Assembly: GCA_947494675.1 (NCBI GenBank)
Contig: CANLVP010000002.1
Location: 682,001 to 746,000 of the forward strand
DNA length: 64,000 bases
Reading direction: 5' to 3'
Source: an uncultured Paracoccaceae bacterium
GTDB lineage: Bacteria > Pseudomonadota > Alphaproteobacteria > Rhodobacterales > Rhodobacteraceae
The position numbers and the translations under genes were made by a program. The notes beneath the pieces are model-generated. The model worked only from the letters and a program-made list of their open reading frames with translations, searched no databases and was not told where the DNA came from. How positions within the stretch are numbered: position 1 is the stretch's first letter; each line of letters begins with the position of its first letter. Positions 53,622-63,103 of the stretch are shown piece after piece.

Positions 53622-56600
53622 CTAGCTACACCCACTCGTTCCGCCGCAGGTGTTGCACTTCATGCATGTCCCGTTGCGCACCAGCGTGTAGTTGCCGCAT
53701 TCGCCGCAAGGGTCGCCTTCGTAGCCCTGCATCTTTGCCTTATCGCGCAGGGTCAGCCCGGTGGTTGAGGTCACGGCCTCGGCCACGGCGGCGTCGGCCA
53801 CCTCAGGCACCAGCGTGTTCAGGGCGGCGACCGGGTTCATGCCGCCATCCAGCACCATCAGTTCCTGTGGCGCGCGGTTGCGCAGATAACCCGTGGACAC
53901 CACCTTTTTCAGCACATCCACCTGAGACGACGCGCGTGTCCCCTCCAGTTCGGTGAAGTTGCTCACACCTTCCTCTTCGCCCCGGCCAAGCTCGTCAAAG
54001 CTGACGCCTTCGGGCTTCACATGGGCCAGATCGGTGCGGTCCAGATAGGACACGGCCAATTCGCGGAAGATGTAGTCAAGGATCGACGTCGCCGTCTTGA
54101 TGCTGTCGTTGCCCTGCACCATGCCCGCAGGCTCAAACTTGGTGAAGGTAAAGGCGTCGACGAATTCCTCCAGCGGCACACCGTATTGCAGGCCCACGGA
54201 CACCGCGATGGCGAAGTTGTTCATCATCGCTCGGAAGCCCGCACCCTCTTTGTGCATGTCGATGAAGATCTCACCCAGCTTGCCGGTCTCATATTCGCCA
54301 GTGCGCAGGTAAACCTTGTGCCCGCCCACAATGGCCTTTTGCGTATACCCGCGACGGCGCTGTGGCATCTTGTTGCGCTCGTGATCCTTAAGCACTTCCT
54401 TGATGATGATCTTCTCAACGATCTTTTCGGCCAGCACGGCAGATTTCTCATGCGGCGTGCCGCTTTCAAGGATCTCTTGCGCTTCCTCATCGTCCTCGAC
54501 CAAAGCCGCGGCCAGTGGCTGGCTCAGCTTGGACCCATCGCGATAAAGCGCGTTGGCCTTGATGCCCAGCGACCACGACAGCTCATAGGCCTTCTGGCAG
54601 TCCTCAATCGTCGCATCGTTTGGCATGTTGATCGTCTTGGAGATCGCGCCAGAGATGAACGATTGCGCAGCGGCCATCATGTAGATGTGGCTGTCGACCG
54701 ACAGGAAACGTTTGCCCTTCTTGCCGCAGGGGTTGGCGCAGTCAAAGACGCTCAGATGCTCGTCTTTCAGGAACGGCGCGCCTTCCAGTGTCATGGTGCC
54801 GCAAACATGGTCGTTGGCCGCATCGATGTCCTGCTTGCTGAACCCAAGGTGGCGCAGCAGATCAAAGGTCGGATCGTTCAGCTTGGCGGCTGGAATGCCC
54901 AGCGTCTGCGTGCAGAATTCTTCGCCCAACGTCCACTGGTTGAACACGAACCGGATGTCGAACGCGGACTTCAGCGCGCCTTCGACCTTTTCCAGCTCGG
55001 CCTGACCAAAGCCATGACCGATCAGGCTGGTGTGGTTGATCGCAGGTGCTTGACCCAGCGACCCGTGGCCTACGGCATAAGCGATGATCTCTTCGATCTG
55101 GGCTGAACCATAGCCCAAAGTCTCAAGCGCGGCTGGCACCGATTGGTTGATGATCTTGAAGTAACCGCCACCGGCGAGCTTTTTGAACTTCACCAGCGCA
55201 AAGTCAGGCTCGATCCCTGTGGTGTCGCAATCCATGACCAGACCGATGGTCCCGGTCGGCGCGATCACAGAGACCTGCGCATTGCGGTAGCCGTGCTTCT
55301 TACCCAGCTTCAGCGCCTCATCCCATGCACCAACCGCAATGTCGCACAGGCGATCATCGGGGCAGTTGGCGTGGTCGAGTGCCACGGGCTTGATGTCCAG
55401 GTTGTCATAGCCATCCGTCTTGCCCAAAGCGGCCTGACGGTGGTTCTTGATGACGCGCAGCATGTGCTTGCTGTTTTTCTTGTATCCGGGGAAGGCCCCC
55501 AGCTCACCGGCCATCTCGGCAGAGGTCGCGTAAGACACACCGGTCAGGATCGCGGTCAGCGCGGCGCCCATGCTGCGGCCCTCGGCGCTGTCGTATCCGT
55601 AGCCCATGTTCATCAGCAGACCGCCGATGTTGGCATAGCCCAGACCCAGCGTGCGGAAGTCATAGGACCGCTGCGCGATTTCCTTGGATGGGAACTGCGC
55701 CATCATCACCGAGATTTCCAGCGTCACGGTCCAAAGACGTGTGGCGTGGATATAATCTTCAACCTGGAATGCGCCGTCTTTGTAGAAGGTCAGCAGGTTC
55801 ATCGATGCCAGGTTACAGGCCGTGTCATCCAGGAACATGTATTCAGAACAAGGGTTTGAGCCGCGAATCTCACCGTCTGCGGGGCATGTGTGCCAGGCGT
55901 TGACCGTGTCGTGGTACTGAATGCCCGGATCGGCACAGGCCCAAGCGGCGTGACCCACTTTTTCCCACAACTCACGCGCATCGATGATCTTGGCGACTTC
56001 GCCGTTCTTGCGGTTGCGCAGCTTCCACTGCTCGCCATTTTCCACAGCCCGCAGGAAATCATCGGTCACGCGGATCGAGTTGTTGGAGTTCTGGCCAGAG
56101 ACGCTGGAATACGCCTCGCTATCCCAATCGGTGTCATATGTCGGGAACTCAATGCTGGTGTGGCCCTGCTTGGCATAATCTAGCACGCGCTTGATATAAG
56201 TCTCGGGGATCATCACCTTTTTTGCATCGCGAACAGCGGCTTGCAGGGTGTTGTTCACTTTGGGATCATAGGCATCGGCCTCAGCGCCGTCCCAAGCTTT
56301 GATCGCCGCAAAGATCGCGTTGAGCTTTTGCTCGTGCATCTTGGAGCCCGCGACGATGGACGCCACTTTCTGTTCTTCGATGACCTTCCAGTTGATGAAT
56401 TCCTCGATATCGGGGTGGTCGGCATCGACAATCACCATCTTCGCCGCACGGCGCGTCGTGCCGCCCGACTTGATCGCACCAGCCGCGCGGTCACCAATCT
56501 TCAGGAACCCCATCAGGCCCGATGATTTCCCTCCACCGGACAGTGGCTCACCCTCGCCGCGCAGCGACGAGAAGTTCGTGCCAGTGCCAGAGCCATATTT

Positions 56601-57251
56601 GAATAGACGCGCTTCACGCACCCAAAGGTCCATAATCCCGCCGTCATTCACCAGATCGTCGGAGACGGACTGGATAAAGCAAGCGTGCGGTTGCGGATGC
56701 TCATAAGAGGACGCAGATTTGGTCAACTCTTTGGTCTGGTAATCGACATAGTAGTGGCCCTGCGCTGGCCCATCGATGCCGTAGGCCCAGTGCAGACCGG
56801 TGTTGAACCACTGCGGGCTGTTTGGCGCGGCACGCTGTGTCGCCAGCATGTGGCGCATTTCGTCGTAGTAGGCACGGGCGTCTTCTTCGGTTGTGAAATA
56901 GCCACCTTTCCAGCCCCAATAGGCCCAAGCCCCGGCCAAACGGTCAAACACCTGCTTGGCAGAGGTCTCACCGCCCATGGTGGCCCCTTTTGCGGGCTCT
57001 GAGCGCCACAGGAACTCTGGCACGCCCTTTTCCTTCACCCGCTTCAGTTCCGACGGCACGCCAGCCTTGCGGAAATACTTCTGCGCGATGACATCGCTGG
57101 CCACCTGGCTCCACGCTTCGGGGATTTCGCAATTTTCCAGCTGAAAGACGATTGTCCCATCGGGGTTGCGGATTTCAGAGGTCGCGCTCCGGAAACCGAT
57201 CCCTGCATATGCGTCTGCGCCTGCTGTGGTGAAATTGCGTTCGATTTTCAT
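53622..57251 (-). CDS. nrdJ: Adenosylcobalamin-dependent (class II) ribonucleotide reductase
   Basis: A 1209-aa cytosolic enzyme reducing ribonucleotides with a B12 radical, usable with or without oxygen. [20 protein letters not shown] and [13 protein letters not shown] carry substrate-site residues, [20 protein letters not shown] has the core N-x-C-x-E radical site, and [20 protein letters not shown] follows. The C-terminal [20 protein letters not shown] cysteine cluster is the metal-binding tail of long NrdJ proteins. Length matches that subclass. It depends on B12, for which cobA, cobB, cbiD and cobK are in this window. Upstream repeats suggest NrdR control. Confidence 0.97.
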   Translation of the reverse strand: MKIERNFTTAGADAYAGIGFRSATSEIRNPDGTIVFQLENCEIPEAWSQVASDVIAQKYFRKAGVPSELKRVKEKGVPEFLWRSEPAKGATMGGETSAKQVFDRLAGAWAYWGWKGGYFTTEEDARAYYDEMRHMLATQRAAPNSPQWFNTGLHWAYGIDGPAQGHYYVDYQTKELTKSASSYEHPQPHACFIQSVSDDLVNDGGIMDLWVREARLFKYGSGTGTNFSSLRGEGEPLSGGGKSSGLMGFLKIGDRAAGAIKSGGTTRRAAKMVIVDADHPDIEEFINWKVIEEQKVASIVAGSKMHEQKLNAIFAAIKAWDGAEADAYDPKVNNTLQAAVRDAKKVMIPETYIKRVLDYAKQGHTSIEFPTYDTDWDSEAYSSVSGQNSNNSIRVTDDFLRAVENGEQWKLRNRKNGEVAKIIDARELWEKVGHAAWACADPGIQYHDTVNAWHTCPADGEIRGSNPCSEYMFLDDTACNLASMNLLTFYKDGAFQVEDYIHATRLWTVTLEISVMMAQFPSKEIAQRSYDFRTLGLGYANIGGLLMNMGYGYDSAEGRSMGAALTAILTGVSYATSAEMAGELGAFPGYKKNSKHMLRVIKNHRQAALGKTDGYDNLDIKPVALDHANCPDDRLCDIAVGAWDEALKLGKKHGYRNAQVSVIAPTGTIGLVMDCDTTGIEPDFALVKFKKLAGGGYFKIINQSVPAALETLGYGSAQIEEIIAYAVGHGSLGQAPAINHTSLIGHGFGQAELEKVEGALKSAFDIRFVFNQWTLGEEFCTQTLGIPAAKLNDPTFDLLRHLGFSKQDIDAANDHVCGTMTLEGAPFLKDEHLSVFDCANPCGKKGKRFLSVDSHIYMMAAAQSFISGAISKTINMPNDATIEDCQKAYELSWSLGIKANALYRDGSKLSQPLAAALVEDDEEAQEILESGTPHEKSAVLAEKIVEKIIIKEVLKDHERNKMPQRRRGYTQKAIVGGHKVYLRTGEYETGKLGEIFIDMHKEGAGFRAMMNNFAIAVSVGLQYGVPLEEFVDAFTFTKFEPAGMVQGNDSIKTATSILDYIFRELAVSYLDRTDLAHVKPEGVSFDELGRGEEEGVSNFTELEGTRASSQVDVLKKVVSTGYLRNRAPQELMVLDGGMNPVAALNTLVPEVADAAVAEAVTSTTGLTLRDKAKMQGYEGDPCGECGNYTLVRNGTCMKCNTCGGTSGCS

Positions 57252-57720
57252 CGCGTCGTGCCCCGTTTCTAGACCGTCGTTGCGGTCGCTTCATGTAAAC
57301 CTGCCCCGAACCGTGCCGGGGTATCCTCTGAAACGGGAATTTTGGCCGCAGAGATGCGCACGCTGGCTCCAGCCGTCAACGCATCAATCATCATCTTGTT
57401 ATGCGGAACACTCCCCGTCCCTGCCAACCCCACATCTAGTGGTCTGTCCGTCGGCCTGCACAACTTGACCCAACTACACCTAGTGGGTCAAACGCTTTAT
57501 TCACTAAATGTTGGGATTTTGGTGTTGACCGTTGCGCCCTCATTTGGGCTGCCCCTCGGGTTCCGATTCCCCTACATTTCTATCCACAAACAAAACCGAA
57601 TAAACCCGCATGTTTAGCCGATCTCGTTAAGAAACTGGGTGAAGATTAATCTGCTGTTTACTTGTCTTAACGGTCGAAAATAAATGTGACGTCGAAGGCA
57701 CGCCGGACACACCTGATAGT
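57252..57720. other. nrdJ upstream region with operator-like repeats
   Basis: About 470 bases between divergent genes with no supported CDS. It contains two direct copies of a (C/T)ACA(T/C)CTAGTGG 12-mer (57431-57442, 57475-57486) and a related inverse copy at 57502-57513, plus a long-armed palindrome listed separately. No B12-box-like riboswitch core was found by eye. The 5' end of the nrdJ transcript should start here. Confidence 0.5.
57465..57491. promoter_or_regulatory. Inverted repeat TTGACCCA-N11-TGGGTCAA upstream of nrdJ
   Basis: Perfect 8-base arms at 57465-57472 and 57484-57491 flank 11 bases that contain one of the CTAGTGG repeats. It lies about 215 bases upstream of the nrdJ start. 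Position and symmetry suggest a regulator site (NrdR is the obvious candidate because its boxes are paired), but the match to the NrdR consensus is only partial. Confidence 0.5.
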
Positions 57721-58308
57721 ATGCCCGCCACCTCGCACCCCCCATATATAGCGGGCTGTGTCTGGAAAACGCGCCCTAACGTGGGCCGAGATCACCACAA
57801 GCCCCTCCATCACCTGTTCCAGAGATTCGGATCGACACGCCCTGCCCGCGCCGCTCTTTTGTTGCTTTGGCCGATCACCGCGGCCGCCGAAACCGCACTG
57901 GTCGGCAAATACAATCCCACCCGGGACCTTGCCGCCTTTCAACAGATCGGCAGCGCCACCCTCACCACAGATGAAACCGGCACCGTTCCCATGATCAAGT
58001 GCAGCATCACCGCCCCTGACGGCACCGCGATCCCTTATGAGGTCATGTTTATGGTCTGCGACGACGCGGATGCCGCATGTAGCAACCTGCATCTCCGCCA
58101 CGAATACTTTGCCGACAAAGATCGCCTGTTTGAGGTGATCAACATGTGGAAGGCCACAGGCCGCACCCCATGGGCGGGCTACGCCTTCGACAAAATTCGC
58201 CTGATCGAGGAACACTTTGGCAACGTCGGCTCCGACGCGCCCAATGCATTTGTCGTCGCACTTTACTGGCGCGAAAACCTGATCGCGTTCCACGACCTAA
58301 CAAAATGA
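57721..58308 (+). CDS. Hypothetical exported protein
   Basis: A 195-aa frame whose C-terminal 140 residues look like a small secreted domain after a hydrophobic [16 protein letters not shown] segment that resembles a signal peptide ending near residue 56. The true start is therefore unclear: the ATG at 57721 leaves an unusually long head and no internal ATG, GTG or TTG start is well placed. Two cysteines ([12 protein letters not shown]) could form a disulfide. No family is recognised. It reads towards tRNA-Pro on the opposite strand. Confidence 0.6.
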   Translation: MPATSHPPYIAGCVWKTRPNVGRDHHKPLHHLFQRFGSTRPARAALLLLWPITAAAETALVGKYNPTRDLAAFQQIGSATLTTDETGTVPMIKCSITAPDGTAIPYEVMFMVCDDADAACSNLHLRHEYFADKDRLFEVINMWKATGRTPWAGYAFDKIRLIEEHFGNVGSDAPNAFVVALYWRENLIAFHDLTK

Positions 58309-58316
58309 TGGTGAAG

Positions 58317-58393
58317 TGGTCGGGGCGGAGAGATTCGAACTCCCGACCCTCTGTTCCCAAAACAGATGCGCTACCAGGCTGCGCTACGCCCCG
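58317..58393 (-). tRNA. tRNA-Pro (anticodon TGG)
   Basis: The minus strand folds into a full cloverleaf. The acceptor CGGGGCG pairs with the 3' CGCCCCG, the D-arm is AGCGCAGCCTGGTAGCGCA, the anticodon stem TCTGT/ACAGA encloses TTTGGGA with anticodon TGG, and the T-arm GGGAGTTCGAATCTC is canonical. The discriminator A and encoded CCA are present; length is 77. It decodes CCA and other proline codons. No integrated element flanks it. Confidence 0.97.
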
Positions 58394-58416
58394 ACTGCGC
58401 GTTCTCTAAACCGCAA

Positions 58417-58872
58417 TTATTCGCAGGGCAAGACCGCAATCGCACCAAATGCAGGATGTTGTAACGCATCGCCCACTTCGATCCCCAATCGCGCGCTCAA
58501 ACCGCCATTAATTTCCAAAACAGCCAGCACATCGTCGCCACCGTTGATGGTGGTTTCGTCCAAAGGAATCGCATTTTCGTGGATATGAGTGATCACACCG
58601 GTCTGATCGGTGAAAATCATGTCGAGGGGAATCAGTGTGTTGCGCATCCAGAAGGTCGCATTGCGCGGCGCCTCATAGATAAACAGCATGCCCTTGAGCG
58701 TCGGCATCTCTTCGACAAACATCAGACCTTGCGCGCGGCTGTCTGCGTCATCGGCCAGATCAACGGTGAAATGCGCCTGCCCAAAATCGCCGCGTACGGT
58801 GACTTTGTCATCGGCACAGGCAGCAAAACCCGCCTGCCCCGCCAAACACAGCGCAACCGCAAGACGCATCAT
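58417..58872 (-). CDS. DUF192 family secreted protein
   Basis: A 151-aa protein with a signal peptide (about 1-20, ending FAACA) and a DUF192 domain: ADDADSRAQGLMFVEEMPTL, MLFIYEAPRNATFWMRNTLI and PLDMIFTDQTGVITHIHENA are the conserved blocks. Function is unknown; the family is common beside cold-shock genes in this order. The ATG overlaps the cold-shock stop (ATGA), so the two genes are translationally coupled. It ends 23 bases before tRNA-Pro. Confidence 0.9.
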   Translation of the reverse strand: MMRLAVALCLAGQAGFAACADDKVTVRGDFGQAHFTVDLADDADSRAQGLMFVEEMPTLKGMLFIYEAPRNATFWMRNTLIPLDMIFTDQTGVITHIHENAIPLDETTINGGDDVLAVLEINGGLSARLGIEVGDALQHPAFGAIAVLPCE

Positions 58873-59396
58873 GCGTCAGAGGCTTCCCAGCCGCTGACCT
58901 CAATCGCCATCAGGCCCCGGTTGCCTTCCATCACCCGCAGGCCTACGGCCTCGCCGGTGGCCAGATCGGCAAGGCCCGACCGGCGCACGACTTCGATGTG
59001 AACAAACACATCACGGCTGTCGCCAAACACATTGGCAAAGCCAAATCCTTTACCTTTATCAAACCACTTCACCCGTGCAGGCTGCACGGTATAGCTCGCG
59101 ATCTCTTCGGGCGACACAGCCTCCATGTCGGCCAGATGAATGTTCTCATCGGGCGGCGGCGGCGTGATCCCCAAAACCTCAGAGGCCTGAAGCCCCCGCG
59201 GCGTTCTTTGTACAATGATCTCGACCTCGGACCCGTCGGCTACGGACCCTTGACCAAAGTTGCGCAGGACATTGGCATGCAGCAAGACATCCGGGCCCTC
59301 AGGTTCTGTGGTGACAAAGCCAAAGCCCTTGACCGGATCGAACCACTTGATTCGTCCTGTGACCTTGGTGCCTTCTTGTTGTGTGCTCTCTTGCAT
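58869..59396 (-). CDS. Double cold-shock-domain protein
   Basis: A 175-aa RNA-binding protein with two cold-shock domains. The first, about 11-75, has GRIKWFDPVKGFGFVTTE and DVLLHANVL; the second, about 105-170, has ARVKWFDKGKGFGFANVFGD and DVFVHIEVV. The RNP1-like KGFGF is intact in both. They are joined by a proline-rich acidic linker (GITPPPPDENIH). ATG at 59396 is chosen; the listed longer start reads into the intergenic region. It is coupled to the DUF192 gene downstream. Confidence 0.92.
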   Translation of the reverse strand: MQESTQQEGTKVTGRIKWFDPVKGFGFVTTEPEGPDVLLHANVLRNFGQGSVADGSEVEIIVQRTPRGLQASEVLGITPPPPDENIHLADMEAVSPEEIASYTVQPARVKWFDKGKGFGFANVFGDSRDVFVHIEVVRRSGLADLATGEAVGLRVMEGNRGLMAIEVSGWEASDA

Positions 59397-59507
59397 CGTC
59401 GTCCATGACCGGATCTGGCCGGCCCCCGTTTCACTTCGTTCTGACGTCTCACTAACTACTGAACTGACGCAAACAGCGTCGTCCTTCCCCACACACCTTA
59501 ATGCAGA

Positions 59508-60113
59508 TCAGGGTGAGAGCCGATTAACAACCCATTTTTCACCGACTGTTGCACGCGACCACCGAAACCTGTCGTGCAGGCGGAACGCACCATCAGCCCA
59601 AAACTCTATCTCCAAGGGGGTTATCCTGTATCCGCCCCAATAAGACGGCCGCGCCGGGTCTGTGCCATGCTTGGCCGTCATTTTCGCCACATCAGCCATC
59701 AGGGCTGCGCGGCTGGCAAGCGGTTGCGACTGACGCGAGGCCCAGGCCCCCAGTCTGCTTTTTAACGACCGCGAGGCGTAATACGCATCCGCCTGTGGGC
59801 CGTCTTCTTTGGTGACGAGCCCCCGCACCCGGATTTGCCGCGCGATCGACTTCCAGTGTAGCACAAAAGCACAGCGTCCGGCGCTATCTATTTCACGCGC
59901 CTTTTGGCTTTCGTAATTGGTATAGAAAACAAACGCTTCCGGTTCGATCTCTTTCAAAAGAACCATCCGCGCATTGGGCATGCCATCGACATCAACGGTC
60001 GCCAGCGCAATTGCATTGGGGTCATTTACTTCCGTGACGGTCGCCTCGGCAAGCCAAGCCCTTGCAATCGCAAAAGGATCTTCTCCTGCAAATATGCCGT
60101 CGCGCGCGTCCAT
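59508..60113 (-). CDS. pdxH: Pyridoxamine 5'-phosphate oxidase
   Basis: A 201-aa FMN enzyme producing pyridoxal 5'-phosphate. [20 protein letters not shown] and [18 protein letters not shown] carry FMN and PLP residues, [14 protein letters not shown] is the conserved middle, and the end [20 protein letters not shown] matches the family (RLxP). ATG at 60113 is preferred to the start at 60146. It is divergent from fabI; the 220-base gap holds both promoters. PLP supplies the several aminotransferases nearby. Confidence 0.94.
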   Translation of the reverse strand: MDARDGIFAGEDPFAIARAWLAEATVTEVNDPNAIALATVDVDGMPNARMVLLKEIEPEAFVFYTNYESQKAREIDSAGRCAFVLHWKSIARQIRVRGLVTKEDGPQADAYYASRSLKSRLGAWASRQSQPLASRAALMADVAKMTAKHGTDPARPSYWGGYRITPLEIEFWADGAFRLHDRFRWSRATVGEKWVVNRLSP

Positions 60114-60337
60114 GATGATGCAATCGTCCCAAACCCTTGAGGGCACTGCTTAATCCAGCGCACCAATTGTCGCAACCCGCCGCGCTGCTTGACCATGCGC
60201 CACGGGACCTGTGGGCGGAATATGGCTGAGCGGTGGCAAAGTCCAGTTGACACGCGCGCCCACCCGCGACCGCTTGCCGCCTTTGCCCACATGTCCTACA
60301 CCAACGCCAACCGGAACACCGGAGCAGGAGAAAACAG

Positions 60338-61144
60338 ATGTCCGCACAGCTGATGACAGGAAAACGCGGCCTCATAATGGGGCTGGCCAATGATAAATCA
60401 ATCGCATGGGGAATCGCCAAGGCCTGCGCTGACGCAGGGGCCGAACTGGCGTTTTCATACCAGGGTGAAGCGCTGAAAAAGCGTGTGGGGCCGCTGGCCG
60501 AAAGCGTAGGCTCTGACATTGTCCTGCCCTGTGACGTGTCTGACATGGACAGCGTGGACGCGATGTTTGCGGCGCTCGAAGAAAAATGGGGCAAGCTTGA
60601 CTTCATCGTGCATGCCATTGGTTTTTCAGACAAATCCGAATTGCGTGGCCGCTACGTTGATACCTCGCGCCAGAACTTCCTCACCTCGATGGATATCTCG
60701 GTCTATTCTTTCACGGCCGTGGTGAACCGCGCCGAGAAGATGATGAACGAAGGCGGCTCTTGCTTAACGTTGACCTATTACGGCGCAGAACGCGTGATGC
60801 CGCATTATAATGTCATGGGCGTGTGTAAGGCGGCACTTGAGGCCTCGGTGCGCTATCTCGCCGAAGACCTCGGCAAAGATGGCATCCGGGTGAACGCCAT
60901 TTCTGCAGGCCCCATCAAAACCCTCGCCGCCTCTGGCATCGGCGATTTCCGCTACATTCTGAAGTGGAACGAATACAACTCGCCCCTGCGCCGCACCGTC
61001 ACCATCGAAGACGTCGGCAAATCGGCTCTCTATATGCTGTCCGACCTCGGCTCTGGCACCACAGGTGAGGTGCTGCACGTCGACGCCGGCTACCACGTGG
61101 TCGGGATGAAGGCCGTGGACGCCCCCGACATCACCAAAGACTAA
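60338..61144 (+). CDS. fabI: Enoyl-[acyl-carrier-protein] reductase (NADH)
   Basis: A 268-aa short-chain dehydrogenase of fatty-acid elongation. GKRGLIMGLANDKSIAWGIA is the FabI cofactor loop, DFIVHAIGFSDKSELRGRYV is characteristic, and the catalytic tyrosine/lysine pair lies in TYYGAERVMPHYNVMGVCKA near residues 148-165. AGGAG precedes the ATG by 6 bases. It ends 36 bases before the phosphoribosyltransferase gene. It is the triclosan-type target enzyme in its group. Confidence 0.95.
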   Translation: MSAQLMTGKRGLIMGLANDKSIAWGIAKACADAGAELAFSYQGEALKKRVGPLAESVGSDIVLPCDVSDMDSVDAMFAALEEKWGKLDFIVHAIGFSDKSELRGRYVDTSRQNFLTSMDISVYSFTAVVNRAEKMMNEGGSCLTLTYYGAERVMPHYNVMGVCKAALEASVRYLAEDLGKDGIRVNAISAGPIKTLAASGIGDFRYILKWNEYNSPLRRTVTIEDVGKSALYMLSDLGSGTTGEVLHVDAGYHVVGMKAVDAPDITKD

Positions 61145-61180
61145 GCCGCGCCCGCCGCGCACCGATCTGAAAGGCCCGCC

Positions 61181-61699
61181 ATGACCGACCGCTTGCCCCA
61201 CGAAAAAGGCTTCCACATCAGCTGGGACCAAATCCACCGCGACAGCCGCGCCTTGGCTTGGCGTCTTGACGGGCGTGGCCCAGATGATGGTGCGTGGAAG
61301 GCCGTGGTTGCCATCACCCGCGGCGGCATGGCCCCCGCGATGATCGTGGCGCGCGAACTCGACATCCGCACCGTCGATACGATCTCGGTTGTTTCTTACC
61401 ATTCCGGTGGCGGCAAAGCTGACCAACGGCGTGAGGCGAAGGTGCTGAAATCCCCTGATGAAGAAATCATGGGCGACGGCACCGGCATCCTGATCATCGA
61501 CGATCTGGTCGACAGCGGCAAAACGCTGGAACTGGTGCGCCAACTCTACCCAAAGGCGCATTTCGCCACCGTCTACGCCAAACCCGAAGGCGAACCACAG
61601 GTGGACACTTTCATCACCGGCGTCAGCCAGGACACATGGATTTTCTTCCCCTGGGATATGGCGCTGCAATACGTCGAACCCTACCGTGGCAAGGATTGA
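61181..61699 (+). CDS. gpt: Xanthine-guanine phosphoribosyltransferase
   Basis: A 172-aa purine salvage enzyme of the type-I PRTase fold. The PRPP-binding loop is [17 protein letters not shown] near residue 104, the early [16 protein letters not shown] loop binds pyrophosphate, and the WIFFPWD C-terminal hood is typical of bacterial Gpt. It converts xanthine or guanine and PRPP to the nucleotide. It is 36 bases after fabI on the same strand and is followed by a REP-like inverted repeat. Confidence 0.94.
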   Translation: MTDRLPHEKGFHISWDQIHRDSRALAWRLDGRGPDDGAWKAVVAITRGGMAPAMIVARELDIRTVDTISVVSYHSGGGKADQRREAKVLKSPDEEIMGDGTGILIIDDLVDSGKTLELVRQLYPKAHFATVYAKPEGEPQVDTFITGVSQDTWIFFPWDMALQYVEPYRGKD

Positions 61700-61719
61700 A
61701 CCTACGGGAGCCTCCGGCG

Positions 61720-61806
61720 GGGATATTTAGAAACCAAAAAGCCATTCGCACACCTAGCTTTTTGGTTCGGAAATATCCCAGGGAGTTTGAGGGACAGCGT
61801 CCCTCA
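61720..61806. repeat. Long inverted repeat plus hairpin downstream of gpt
   Basis: Arms of 23 bases at 61720-61742 and 61757-61779 are about 20/23 complementary (ends GGGATATTT and ACCAAAAAGC conserved) around a 14-base loop. A second perfect hairpin TGAGGGAC-AGC-GTCCCTCA lies at 61788-61806. The GCCTCCGGCGGGGATATTT entry sequence is a recurring intergenic element in Rhodobacteraceae as I recall it. It may act as terminator or mRNA end. Confidence 0.75.
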
Positions 61807-61858
61807 TCCCCAAAATAGATCGCGTGCGGCAAAGCCGCGCCTTTTGGAAAGACATGCC

Positions 61859-63031
61859 ATGACCACACGCACCGCCGCCACCTTCCCCCCACCCGTGATG
61901 GAGGCGCGGCGCTGGCTTGATGGGGTCACGCATCCCGCAAATCGTCCACTGTTGAACGTCAGCCAAGCCGCCCCGGTTGATCCGCCACCCGCACCGATGT
62001 TGCAGGCCATGGCAGAGATTGTGCTGAATGAACCCGAAGCGCATCTTTACGGCCCCGTCCTCGGTCTGCCTGAACTCCGCGCCGAAGTCGCCGCGCAATT
62101 CTCGACGGCCTATCAGGGCGACATCGCATCCGATCAGGTCGCGATCACATCGGGCTGCAACCAAGCCTTCGCCGCCACGATTGCGGCCATTTGTGGTGAG
62201 GGCGACGCGGTGATCCTTCCCACACCTTATTACTTCAACCACGCCATGTGGCTGGATCAGATGGGTGTTGAAACCATCCCCCTGCCCGCCGGTCCGGGCC
62301 TGATCCCCAGCGCCGACGACGCGGCGGCCCTGATCACCGACCGCACCCGCGCCATCGCCCTTGTCACCCCCAACAACCCCGGCGGCGTGGAATATCCGGC
62401 CGCCACCCTTACTGCCTTTCGCGACCTCTGCCGCGCGCGCGGCATCAAGCTGATCGTGGATGAAACCTACCGCGATTTTGACAGCCGCACCGGCGCGCCG
62501 CACCAGCTGTTCCAGGACGCCGCGTGGGACGACACGCTGATCCAGCTCTATTCCTTTTCAAAGGCTTACCGCCTCACCGGCCACCGCGTCGGTGCTGTGA
62601 CGGCGAGCATCGCGCTCGTGGCGGAGATCGAGAAATTCCTCGACACCGTCGCCATCTGCCCCAACCAACTGGGTCAACGCGCGGCCCTTTGGGGGATGCA
62701 AAACCTTGAGACATGGCTCGCGGGTGAACGGCGCGAAATCCTCGACCGCCGCGCCGCGATCTCGGACCACTTCCCGACACTCGCTGCCAAAGGCTGGGAA
62801 TTGATGGGCGTCGGCGCCTATTTTGCCTATGTCCGCCACCCGTTTGATCTGGCTTCCGATCAACTGGCGCAACGGCTAGTACAAGACGCCTCTGTCCTAT
62901 GTCTGCCCGGCACCATGTTCCGCCCCGCCACCGACCCCTCTGGCCAAGCCGAACTCCGCATCGCCTTCGCCAATATCGACCGCGCCGGTATCGCAGATTT
63001 GTTCGACCGTCTGGCGGCATTTCAGCCCTAA
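61859..63031 (+). CDS. PLP-dependent class I/II aminotransferase
   Basis: A 390-aa fold-type I aminotransferase. ITSGCNQAFAATIAAICGEG forms the phosphate site, LPTPYYFNHAMWLDQMGVET the ring-stacking region, VTPNNPGGVEYPA and IVDETYRDFDSRTG hold conserved N and D residues, and the Schiff-base lysine is in LYSFSKAYRLTGHRVG near residue 236. Specificity is not predicted. ATG at 61859 has GGAAAG upstream. It lies 160 bases behind gpt past a REP-like repeat, so it is probably a separate unit. Confidence 0.9.
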   Translation: MTTRTAATFPPPVMEARRWLDGVTHPANRPLLNVSQAAPVDPPPAPMLQAMAEIVLNEPEAHLYGPVLGLPELRAEVAAQFSTAYQGDIASDQVAITSGCNQAFAATIAAICGEGDAVILPTPYYFNHAMWLDQMGVETIPLPAGPGLIPSADDAAALITDRTRAIALVTPNNPGGVEYPAATLTAFRDLCRARGIKLIVDETYRDFDSRTGAPHQLFQDAAWDDTLIQLYSFSKAYRLTGHRVGAVTASIALVAEIEKFLDTVAICPNQLGQRAALWGMQNLETWLAGERREILDRRAAISDHFPTLAAKGWELMGVGAYFAYVRHPFDLASDQLAQRLVQDASVLCLPGTMFRPATDPSGQAELRIAFANIDRAGIADLFDRLAAFQP

Positions 63032-63103
63032 GGCTTGCACCTTTCCAAGGGCTTCCATACACATCTGCGAAACCCGACCCACAGGTGCAAAGGACCCACC
63101 GCA

